Below are positions 50,835-58,086 of a stretch of 64,000 nt of DNA, one piece after another. The notes beneath the pieces are model-generated. The model was given only the letters and a program-made list of their open reading frames with translations, had not been told where the DNA came from and searched no databases. The DNA is from Nonomuraea solani. Lineage in GTDB: Bacteria > Actinomycetota > Actinomycetes > Streptosporangiales > Streptosporangiaceae. The stretch lies in NCBI RefSeq assembly GCF_900108335.1, contig NZ_FNVT01000007.1, positions 248,001-312,000 on the forward strand, in the 5' to 3' direction. Position numbers and translations under genes: made by a program. Numbering within the stretch: the stretch's first letter is position 1; each line of letters opens with the position of its first letter.

Positions 50835-52100
50835 TCAGAGGCCCGTCCCGATCGTGTCGGCCTGCGACTGGATCGCCTTGGCCGTCTGCTCGGGCGTGGA
50901 CCGGCCGCGCGCCAGCTTCTCCAGCTCGCTCTCCAGCACTCTGGCGACCTGCTCCCAGGTGGGGAACGGCGGCGGCGTCTTGGCATCCTTGAGCTGCTCG
51001 CCGAAGACCGCGAGCTGCTCGTCGGACTTCAGCTCGGGCTCCTGCCAGGCCGACTGTACGGCGGGCAGCGCCTTGACCGTGGTGTACCACTTGGCCTGCA
51101 CCTTCGGCTCGCTCAGCCACTTGATGAACGTCCAGGCGGCGTCGCGGTTCTTCGCCTTCTTGAACACCGCCATGTCGGCGCCCCCGACGAAGCTGGTGCC
51201 CGCCACCGGCCCCTTGGGGTAGGGGGCCACGTCGAACTTGTCCTTGAACCCGGGACCGCCGTCGTTGTTGAGCACCCCGATCATCCACGGGCCGGAGAAG
51301 AACCCGCCCACCTGGCCCTTGATGAACGTCTGCGGGAACGCGTTCGCGGGGACGTCGGTGGGGGCGAGCCGCTGCTCGAACATGGACCGGTACTGCTTGA
51401 GCGCCATCACCGCCTGCGGGGTGTCGAAGGTGTATTTCCCGTCCTTGACGATCTCGCCGCCGGCCTGCCAGATCAGCGGCAGCACCTCCTGCCACGACGC
51501 GCCGAGCGTGTAGCTCTGCTGGAAGCCGTCCTTGGCGCCGCCCTCCTCCTTGAGCGCCTTGGCGAACGCGGTGAACTCCTGCCAGGTCTCAGGCGGCCGC
51601 ACGCCCGCCTTGCTCGCCTGGTCGGAGCGGTAGTAGAGGACGCGGGTCTCGACGTACCAGGGGACGCCGTAGGCGGTGCCGTTGACATCGACGGTCTGCC
51701 AGGCCCCGGGGAAGAACGCCGCCTTGTCGACCAGGTTGCCCGGGGTCGGCTCCAGCGCGCCGGTCTTGGCCAGCTCGCCCGACCAGGTCGAGCCGATCAT
51801 GCTCACGTCGGGCGTGGCGCTCCCCGCGATGGCGGCGGTGATCTTGTCGTGCGCCACGTCCCAGCCGATGGCCGTCACGTTGACCTTGATGCCGGGGTTG
51901 GCGCTCTCGAAGTCCTTGACGAACGCGCCGAGCGCCTTGCCCTCCTCGCCCATCGCCCAGACCGTGACCTCCCCCGTGGCCTTGCCGGTCGTCACGTCCT
52001 GCGCCTGCTCGGGCGCCCTGTCCGCGCTGCGGCCGCAGCCCGCGGCCAGGACCGCGAGAGCCAGCCCGCCGGCGGCGGCGCGCCGGGTGGTGGTGTTCAC
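50835..52100 (-). CDS. Sugar ABC transporter solute-binding lipoprotein
   Basis: 421 residues, family 1 binding protein with twin arginine then a hydrophobic core and A-A-G-C lipobox (18-22). Mature part has the usual G-E-V-T-V-W-A-M strand, P-D-V-S-M-I-G and Trp-rich ligand segments. It overlaps the LacI gene by four bases. The ligand is unknown but should be the product of the secreted GH144/DUF3131-like enzyme. Confidence 0.92.
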   Translation of the reverse strand: MNTTTRRAAAGGLALAVLAAGCGRSADRAPEQAQDVTTGKATGEVTVWAMGEEGKALGAFVKDFESANPGIKVNVTAIGWDVAHDKITAAIAGSATPDVSMIGSTWSGELAKTGALEPTPGNLVDKAAFFPGAWQTVDVNGTAYGVPWYVETRVLYYRSDQASKAGVRPPETWQEFTAFAKALKEEGGAKDGFQQSYTLGASWQEVLPLIWQAGGEIVKDGKYTFDTPQAVMALKQYRSMFEQRLAPTDVPANAFPQTFIKGQVGGFFSGPWMIGVLNNDGGPGFKDKFDVAPYPKGPVAGTSFVGGADMAVFKKAKNRDAAWTFIKWLSEPKVQAKWYTTVKALPAVQSAWQEPELKSDEQLAVFGEQLKDAKTPPPFPTWEQVARVLESELEKLARGRSTPEQTAKAIQSQADTIGTGL

Positions 52101-53095
52101 GTGCTTACCTCCTGGGGGTGGTGACCGCAGCTGGTGCGAATGACCAGCTCGGTGGTCAGGATGAGGTGGCTCGGGGTGTCACGGACCCCGGTGATCAGCT
52201 CGTCGAGCGCGCGGGCGGCGCGGGCGCCGAGCTCGCGCATCGGCTGCCGCACGGTGGTCAGCGCGGGGCGGGCGTGGCGGGCGGCCATGATGTCGTCCCA
52301 GCCGGTGACGGCCACGTCGCCGGGCACGTCGAGGCCGAGCTCCTCGGCGGCGAGCAGCGCCCCCAGCGCCACCTCGTCGTCGGAGCACACGATCGCCTCG
52401 GGCCCTTTTCCGGTCTTGAGCAGCTTCCTGGCGGCCTCGAAGCCGCTCTCCACGGTGTAGCGGCCGGTGTCCACGGCCTCGATGGCGCCGCCGAGCACGC
52501 CCCGCACGCCCTGCCAGCGCTCGTCCACGTCGTCCCGGCTGGCCAGCGGCGCCCCGAGGAACGCGAACCGCTCATAGCCGTGGCCGACCAGGTGCCCGGC
52601 CAGCGCCCGTGCCGAGCCGATATTCTCGCTGCGCAGCGTGTCGGCGCCGGTCAGCGGGTCGCGCGAGATGAACACCAGCCGCACGCCGAGCCGGACCAGC
52701 TCGGCGACCATCGGCTCCGGCACGGTGTGGCCGAAGATCAGCATGCCGTCGACCCGCCCGGCGAGATCCTTGACCAGGTCGCCGACCTTGGTGCGGCCCT
52801 TCGTGGACAGGATGACCACCGAGCGGCCCAGCTCGGAGGCGACCTCCTCGTAGCCGAGCAGGACCTCGGTGTAGTAGGGGCCCGCGAGGTCGGGGAAGAC
52901 GATGCCGTTGGCGGCGTGGCGGCCCTCGGCCAGGCTGACACCGAGGCGGCTGGGCGTGAAGTTGAGCTCCTCGACCGCCTTGAGCACCTTCTCCCGCGTC
53001 CTGGCCGCCACGGGGCCGGTGCCGCGCAGGGCCCTGGACACGGTCGCGATCGACACGCCGGCCCGCTTGGCCACCTCGTAGATGGTCACGTCCAT
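52097..53095 (-). CDS. LacI-family repressor, first gene of its sugar operon
   Basis: 332 residues: LacI helix-turn-helix (T-I-Y-E-V-A-K-R-A-G-V-S-I-A-T-V-S-R-A-L), hinge L-G-V-S-L-A-E-G-R and a ribose-binding-protein-like effector domain. It is the promoter-proximal gene of the six-gene operon, so it is co-expressed with the genes it controls. AAGGAG precedes the ATG by eight bases. Two operator palindromes lie directly upstream. Confidence 0.93.
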   Translation of the reverse strand: MDVTIYEVAKRAGVSIATVSRALRGTGPVAARTREKVLKAVEELNFTPSRLGVSLAEGRHAANGIVFPDLAGPYYTEVLLGYEEVASELGRSVVILSTKGRTKVGDLVKDLAGRVDGMLIFGHTVPEPMVAELVRLGVRLVFISRDPLTGADTLRSENIGSARALAGHLVGHGYERFAFLGAPLASRDDVDERWQGVRGVLGGAIEAVDTGRYTVESGFEAARKLLKTGKGPEAIVCSDDEVALGALLAAEELGLDVPGDVAVTGWDDIMAARHARPALTTVRQPMRELGARAARALDELITGVRDTPSHLILTTELVIRTSCGHHPQEVST

Positions 53096-53111
53096 CGAGT
53101 CGCTCCTTACA

Positions 53112-53150
53112 TGTAAGCGCTTTCATAATGAGCTGCTGTAAGCGCTTACA
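53112..53150 (-). promoter_or_regulatory. Two LacI operators controlling the second sugar operon
   Basis: TGTAAGCGCTTTCA (53112-53125, one mismatch from perfect symmetry) and TGTAAGCGCTTACA (53137-53150, a perfect 14-bp palindrome), centres 25 bases apart. A CATTAT -10-like hexamer on the minus strand lies between them. The TAAGCGCTTA core differs from the TTAGCGCTAA-type sites of the arabinan locus, so the two LacI regulators should not cross-talk strongly. Confidence 0.8.
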
Positions 53151-53238
53151 CAAATGCAGTGTGCCAGGGTTGTTAACTTCTCGTACAGGGCCCGGCAGGT
53201 AACGGTGAGGTCACGGCGGGGCTGGGTAGTGGGGGATC

Positions 53239-53643
53239 ATGCTCTATGGCAAGGAACATGTCCAGCGCTATCAGGAGACCGACGGCGCCGAGGGACACGA
53301 CTGGAACAACACCACGGTCCTGCTGCTGACCACCAAGGGCCGTAATTCGGGCCGGGCTTACACGACGCCGCTCATCTACCAGAAGCACGGCGACGACCAC
53401 GTCATCGTGGCCTCGAAGGGCGGGGACCCGGACGATCCGGAGTGGTACAAGAACCTGGTGGCCAACCCTGAGGTCGAGATCCAGGTGAAGGGCGACAAGT
53501 TCACCTCGCGCGCCCGGACGGCGACGGACACGGAACGGCCCGAGCTCTGGCGGCTGATGACCAGGACGTGGCCGGACTACGACGAGTACACGAAGAAGAC
53601 GAACCGGGAGATCCCGGTGGTGGTGCTCGAACGTATCCCGTAG
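53239..53643 (+). CDS. DDN-like F420-dependent oxidoreductase
   Basis: 134 residues of the split-beta-barrel deazaflavin-dependent nitroreductase family. Characteristic parts: L-L-L-L-T-T-K-G-R-N-S-G-R-x-Y-T-T-P-L, V-A-S-K-G-G-D-P-D-D-P-E-W-Y-K-N-L and V-E-I-Q-V-K. It should use reduced F420 to reduce quinones or nitro compounds. It is divergent from the second LacI operon and convergent with glgM. Confidence 0.92.
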   Translation: MLYGKEHVQRYQETDGAEGHDWNNTTVLLLTTKGRNSGRAYTTPLIYQKHGDDHVIVASKGGDPDDPEWYKNLVANPEVEIQVKGDKFTSRARTATDTERPELWRLMTRTWPDYDEYTKKTNREIPVVVLERIP

Positions 53644-53707
53644 CCCGGCCCACTGTGCGCCGTGACGGCGGCCCGCCCTGTGCGGGTCAGACGGCGTCAC
53701 CCTGGAG

Positions 53708-53733
53708 GCCACCCGCCCCGTGCGGCGGGTGGC
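53708..53733. terminator. Hairpin between DDN-like gene and glgM
   Basis: 10-bp perfect stem GCCACCCGCC/GGCGGGTGGC with a 6-base loop in the convergent spacer, usable from both sides. Confidence 0.6.
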
Positions 53734-53754
53734 GCCGGCCGCCGCGAAGCCGTA

Positions 53755-54921
53755 CTAGATGGAGGTGTAGAGGTCCAGCGTGCGGTGGGCGATGCGCTCC
53801 CAGGAGAAGTGGTCGATGGCGCGGGTGCGCCCCGCCTTCCCCAGCGCGCGCGCCCGGCCCGGATCCCCCAGCAGCGCGTTGACGCGCTCGGCCAGGTCGG
53901 CGGCGAAGCGTTCCGGATCGTGCGGCGTGCCGTCGGCGCCCTGCTCGATCGGCACCAGCAGCCCCGTCTCCCCGTCGGCCACCACCTCCGGGATGCCGCC
54001 CGTCGCCGTCGCCACCACCGCCGTCTCGCAGGCCATCGCCTCCAGGTTGACGATCCCCATCGGCTCGTAGACCGACGGGCACACGAACACCGTCGCGTGC
54101 GTCAGCAACTGGATCACCTCGGGCTTGGGCAGCATCTCCTGGATCCAGAACACCCCGTCGCGGTCGAGGCCGCGCACCAGCTCGGACACCTCCGCCGCGA
54201 TCTCCGGCGTGTCCGGCGCGCCCGCGCACAGCACGAGCTGCGCCTCCGGGTCGAAGGCGCGCGCCGCGTGCAGCAGGTGCACCAGGCCCTTCTGACGGGT
54301 GATGCGGCCCACGAAGATCACGTAGGGCCGGTCAGGATCGACGCCGTGCTTCTCCAGCACGTCGAGGCCCCGGTCAGGGGCGTATTCGGCGGTGTCGATG
54401 CCGTTGTGGATCACGCTCACCCGGCCGGGCTCGATCTCCGGGTACGCGGCCAGCACGTCGCGCCGCATGCCCTCCGACACCGCGATCACCGCGTCGGCGG
54501 CCGCCAGCGCCGTCCGCTCGGCCCATGACGAGATCGTGTAGCCGCCGCCGAGCTGCTCGGCCTTCCACGGCCGCAGCGGCTCCAGGCTGTGCGTGGTGAC
54601 CACGTGCGGCATGCCGTGCAGCATCTTCGCGACATGCCCGGCGAAGTTGGCGTACCAAGTATGGGAGTGAACGACGTCGGAACCCTGGCAGGCGGCGGCC
54701 ATCTCCAGGTCCACGCCCAGCACCTGCAGCGCGGCGTTGGCACCCTCCAGCCCGCCCGGCACCCGGTAGGCCGAGACGCCCGGCTCGGCCCGGCCGGCGC
54801 CGAAGCAGCGCACCCGTACGTCGGCCAGTTTCCGCAGCTCCCTGGCCAGATATTCCATGTGCACGCCGGCCCCGCCATAGACCTCGGGCGGATACTCCCG
54901 GCTGAGCAGATCAACACGCAT
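53755..54921 (-). CDS. glgM: Alpha-maltose-1-phosphate synthase / glycogen synthase (GT4)
   Basis: 388 residues with the actinobacterial GlgA/GlgM pattern: S-R-E-Y-P-P-E-V-Y-G-G-A-G-V-H near the N-terminus (donor-side K-x-G-G equivalent), G-R-I-T-R-Q-K-G, and C-P-S-V-Y-E-P-M-G-I-V-N-L-E-A-M-A. In mycobacteria the orthologous gene, next to glgC, makes maltose-1-phosphate from ADP-glucose for alpha-glucan synthesis. It is divergent from glgC, as there. The ATG lies at 54919-54921. Confidence 0.9.
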   Translation of the reverse strand: MRVDLLSREYPPEVYGGAGVHMEYLARELRKLADVRVRCFGAGRAEPGVSAYRVPGGLEGANAALQVLGVDLEMAAACQGSDVVHSHTWYANFAGHVAKMLHGMPHVVTTHSLEPLRPWKAEQLGGGYTISSWAERTALAAADAVIAVSEGMRRDVLAAYPEIEPGRVSVIHNGIDTAEYAPDRGLDVLEKHGVDPDRPYVIFVGRITRQKGLVHLLHAARAFDPEAQLVLCAGAPDTPEIAAEVSELVRGLDRDGVFWIQEMLPKPEVIQLLTHATVFVCPSVYEPMGIVNLEAMACETAVVATATGGIPEVVADGETGLLVPIEQGADGTPHDPERFAADLAERVNALLGDPGRARALGKAGRTRAIDHFSWERIAHRTLDLYTSI

Positions 54922-55079
54922 GAGACGACCTTACGGGTGACCCACCCGCCACGGACACATCGACAAGCCCCAGGTCGGCAACTCCTCTTCGTACATTGAG
55001 CCCCAAAACCGGACACGCGGGAAGTTCACCGTGCGGGGTTTCGTCGATAGATCGGCGATTTGAGGGTAGCGTCCTGGAC

Positions 55080-56315
55080 ATGAGGTCCCGGAGGGTACTT
55101 GCGGTCGTGCTGGCAGGTGGAGAGGGCAAGAGGCTCATGCCTCTCACGGCGGATCGGGCGAAACCGGCGGTCCCTTTCGGGGGGATGTATCGGCTCGTGG
55201 ATTTCGTGCTGTCCAATCTCGCGAACGGTGGCTTTCTCAAGATCGTCGTACTGACGCAGTACAAGAACCACAGCCTTGACCGGCACGTGTCGCGGACCTG
55301 GCGGCTGTCGGCGATGCTCGGCAACTACGTCACGCCGGTGCCCGCGCAGCAGCGGCTCGGGCCGCGGTGGTTCTCGGGCTCGGCGGACGCCCTGTTCCAG
55401 AACCTGAACCTGATCTATGACGAGATGCCCGAGCACGTGATCGTGTTCGGGGCCGACCACATCTACCGGATGGATCCCCGGCAGATGGTCGAGCAGCACG
55501 AGGACTCCGGCGCCGACGTGACGGTGGCGGCGATCAGGCAGCCGATCTCGCTCGCCGACCAGTTCGGCGTGATCGAGACCGACCCCCAGGGCCGCCGGAT
55601 CGTGGCCTTCAGGGAGAAGCCCAAGGACGCGGTCGGGCTGGCCGACTCCCCCGACGAGGTGTTCGCCTCGATGGGCAACTACGTGTTCAAGACGCAGTCG
55701 ATGATCGACGCGCTGCGCGAAGACGCGCTCGACCCCACCAGCAAACACGACCTGGGCGGCAACATCATCCCGATGCTGGTCAAGTCGGGCGGCGCCGACG
55801 TCTACGACTTCGCCAACAACATCGTCCCCGGCTCCAGCGAGCGCGACCGGGGCTACTGGCGCGACGTCGGGACGCTGGACGCCTACTACGAGGCCCACAT
55901 GGACCTCATCTCGGCGCATCCGGTGTTCAACCTCTACAACGACAAGTGGCCGATCTTCACCGGGCACGACCCGCTGCCCCCGGCCAAGTTCGTGCACAAC
56001 GACGGCGACCGGGTGGGGCGCGCGATCGACTCGCTGGTGTCGCCCGGCGTGATCGTCTCCGGCGGCACGGCGATCAGGTCGATCCTGTCCCCCAAGGTCG
56101 TGCTCCACTCGCACTCGCTGGTGGAGGATTCCGTGCTGATGGAGAACGTCAAGGTCGGCCGGGGGGCCATCGTCCGCAAGGCGATCATCGACAAGAACGT
56201 GGTGATCCCCGATGGCGCCCGGATCGGGTTCGACCTGGACTACGACCGCACCCGGTTCGCGCTCACGCGGGGCGGGGTCGTGGTGATCGGTAAGAACGAG
56301 ATCGTCGACCGGTAG
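55080..56315 (+). CDS. glgC: Glucose-1-phosphate adenylyltransferase
   Basis: 411 residues. Makes ADP-glucose from ATP and glucose-1-phosphate, the donor for GlgM. Motifs: V-L-A-G-G-E-G-K-R-L-M-P-L-T at 8-21, R-A-K-P-A-V-P-F-G-G, H-I-Y-R-M-D, and a C-terminal left-handed beta-helix with K-A-I-I-D-K-N-V. ATG 55080 starts at the catalytic domain; the longer open frame has no matching family sequence. TAGCGT ending eight bases before the ATG is a likely -10 box and implies a leaderless transcript. Confidence 0.96.
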   Translation: MRSRRVLAVVLAGGEGKRLMPLTADRAKPAVPFGGMYRLVDFVLSNLANGGFLKIVVLTQYKNHSLDRHVSRTWRLSAMLGNYVTPVPAQQRLGPRWFSGSADALFQNLNLIYDEMPEHVIVFGADHIYRMDPRQMVEQHEDSGADVTVAAIRQPISLADQFGVIETDPQGRRIVAFREKPKDAVGLADSPDEVFASMGNYVFKTQSMIDALREDALDPTSKHDLGGNIIPMLVKSGGADVYDFANNIVPGSSERDRGYWRDVGTLDAYYEAHMDLISAHPVFNLYNDKWPIFTGHDPLPPAKFVHNDGDRVGRAIDSLVSPGVIVSGGTAIRSILSPKVVLHSHSLVEDSVLMENVKVGRGAIVRKAIIDKNVVIPDGARIGFDLDYDRTRFALTRGGVVVIGKNEIVDR

Positions 56316-56389
56316 GAACGGCCGGCCGGGCCGCGGGCACGCGGCGGCCCGGTACGCCTGCCACGGAGTGGACACGTGCGGCGGGCGCT

Positions 56390-56549
56390 TCGAACGCACG
56401 GGTGTGTCGAACACTACGGGCGTTTCGAACGCTACTGGTGGTTCGAACGCTTCGGTGGTTCGAACACTTCAGGTGGTTCGAGCGGTTCGGGTGGTTCGAG
56501 CGGTTCGGGTGGTTCGAGCGGTTCGGGTGGTTCGAGCGGTTCGGGCGGG
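56390..56549. repeat. 18-bp minisatellite downstream of glgC
   Basis: Nine units of 17-18 bp, starting at 56390, 56407, 56425, 56443, 56460, 56478, 56496, 56514 and 56532. The last four are nearly identical TCGAGCGGTTCGGGTGGT; earlier ones diverge progressively (TCGAACGCTACTGGTGGT and similar). Units are contiguous, with no spacers. The 18-base period leaves all frames open but the products are low-complexity and unlikely to be genes. Confidence 0.85.
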
Positions 56550-56576
56550 GAGATGTGGGTGATCGGTGGGGACAGG

Positions 56577-56609
56577 GGTCCCGGGTCACCGTGACAGTGT
56601 CCCGGGACC
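56577..56609. terminator. Hairpin after the minisatellite
   Basis: 9-bp stem GGTCCCGGG/CCCGGGACC around a 15-base loop that itself contains a TCACCGTGA symmetry. Likely terminator of glgC. A second small hairpin CCGGCC/GGCCGG (56647-56663) lies next to the end of the minus-strand gene that follows. Confidence 0.55.
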
Positions 56610-56666
56610 GAACCGGACTGATCATCCAGGACCGGTTACGCCAGTTCCGGCCGGCAAGGCCGGCTG

Positions 56667-57197
56667 TTAGTAGCGGCCGGCCCAGGCGCCGGGCCAGCCG
56701 TAGCCGACCAGGCCACGCTCGCCCCAGCCGCCGCGGGTGCCCCAGCCCGTGTCGCTCCAGCTTCCGCTGCCCCAGTGGCGGGACGGCCAGGCCCAGGTGG
56801 TCTGGTGACCGCGGTCGTGCCCGTTACCCCAGCCGGAGTTGTCCCAGCCGGAGTTGTCCCAGCCGCCGCCGTTCCAGCCGCGGTCGCCGCCGTTCCAGCC
56901 GCCGCCGTTCCAGCCGCCGTTGCCCCAGTTTCCGCCGTTCCAGCCGCGGTCCCCGTTGTCCCAGTTGCCGCCGTTGTCGTGGTCGCCGTGGTCGCGGTTG
57001 TAGGTGTGGCGGCCCTCGCAGGCGTCGGCGTCGCGGCGGCCCGCGTACACGCCCCAGCCGTCGATGCGGAGCGAGTGCGTGCTGTCGCCGACGCTCAGGT
57101 CGCATACGACCGGGTCGGCGCTGGCCGGTGTGGCCATCGCGATGACCGTGGCGGCGGTGACGAGCACCCCACCTGCCGCTATGAGCTTAACTTTCAT
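56667..57197 (-). CDS. Secreted Trp/Gly/Asn-rich repeat protein
   Basis: 176 residues. Signal peptide cut near A-S-A-D (28). A small N-terminal module with two cysteines (V-V-C-D-L-S-V-G-D, D-A-C-E-G) resembles secreted DUF/calcium-binding starts. From about 66 to 176 it is a low-complexity region of W-N-G-G, W-D-N-S-G and similar 5-7-residue repeats with about 20 Trp. AGGGGGAG precedes the ATG; the palindrome GTCACCTTGTGAC (57212-57224) just upstream may be an operator. A surface or matrix role is a guess. Confidence 0.75.
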   Translation of the reverse strand: MKVKLIAAGGVLVTAATVIAMATPASADPVVCDLSVGDSTHSLRIDGWGVYAGRRDADACEGRHTYNRDHGDHDNGGNWDNGDRGWNGGNWGNGGWNGGGWNGGDRGWNGGGWDNSGWDNSGWGNGHDRGHQTTWAWPSRHWGSGSWSDTGWGTRGGWGERGLVGYGWPGAWAGRY

Positions 57198-57375
57198 GAT
57201 CTCCCCCTGTAGTCACCTTGTGACAACGCTTCCTCACTGTACGTAGTCAGTCCCGGAACGTCGCGTAACGCCACGCCTGAACATTCCGTCACGTTGGTGA
57301 ACCTGCCTTGTTGGCACTTGTCCGGCTTTGGGGCATATGCCGCTTCGCGACTTCCATCATGATCAAAATGCGGCG

Positions 57376-58022
57376 ATCACGGGGCCTTGGCCGGGCCTGG
57401 TTTCGGTGGTGGCGGGCCGGGCCGCTGGTGGTGTGGGTGACCGGCCAGGTCGTCATCCCGGCGTTCGGAGGTCGCTACTGGTAATACCGCGGGCTGGGGG
57501 CGGGCTCCGGTGAGGCCGTGGTCCGGCTGTTCACCACCCATCCGCTCGATGCCTGGCCGTGCTCACCACGCCGGGCGTCAAGGTGAGCACGATGCTGCTG
57601 CTCGTGCCCGTGCCGTTCCTGCCGCTGCTGCCGCCCGCGCTGCTCGTGCTGGAGCGCGTGCCGGCCACCGGCCAGCCGGGCTGGTGGGGCACGAGCCACC
57701 ACGACAACTGCGCCGTCGTCATCGCGCTGTTCTGCGCGTCCATCGACGCGATCGAGCGGCTCCAGCGGCGCCGCAGGGAGAAGCCTTCCCGGCGGCGCCG
57801 GTCGAGAGCGCCAACCAGGTCGGGCCGAACCTCTCGGCCCGGGCCAAGGCGGTCATGTGGCGGCCGATGCCCCGGCGCGCCCCCTGGGTCGTGGTGGACG
57901 TGGCGACGTGCCAGCCGATCTTCAAGTCGCTGGACGAACACGTCGCCGGGCTGCGCGCTCGCGGCTATCGGCTGGTGCTGGAACGGGAGGGGTACGTGGT
58001 CCTTCACCTGCCGGGTGGGTGA
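57376..58022 (+). pseudogene. Decayed DUF2079 membrane-protein gene (C-terminal remnant)
   Basis: Spliced over three frames, the stretch reads as the C-terminal half of a DUF2079 integral membrane protein: L-V-V-W-V-T-G-Q-V-V-I-P-A-F, then T-H-P-L-D-A / L-A-V-L-T-T-P-G-V-K, P-F-L-P-L-L-P-P, W-G-T-S-H-H-D-N-C and A-N-Q-V-G-P-N-L-S-A-R. Lesions: an in-frame TAA at 57482-57484, a one-base deletion near 57552, and further frame changes near 57420 and 57785. The final stop is TGA at 58020. The N-terminal half is missing. Confidence 0.85.
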
Positions 58023-58086
58023 TCGGGCATTTGGGTCTTGTAGCCGCCGTACCAAGGGATCACCCTGAACGGCAGGAGGCAGTGAC

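Noticed and set aside
56376..57145. Small proteins encoded by the minisatellite (Gly/Ser-rich or Asn/His-rich frames)
   Set aside because: The 18-bp period keeps every frame open; there is no ribosome-binding site and no normal codon usage.
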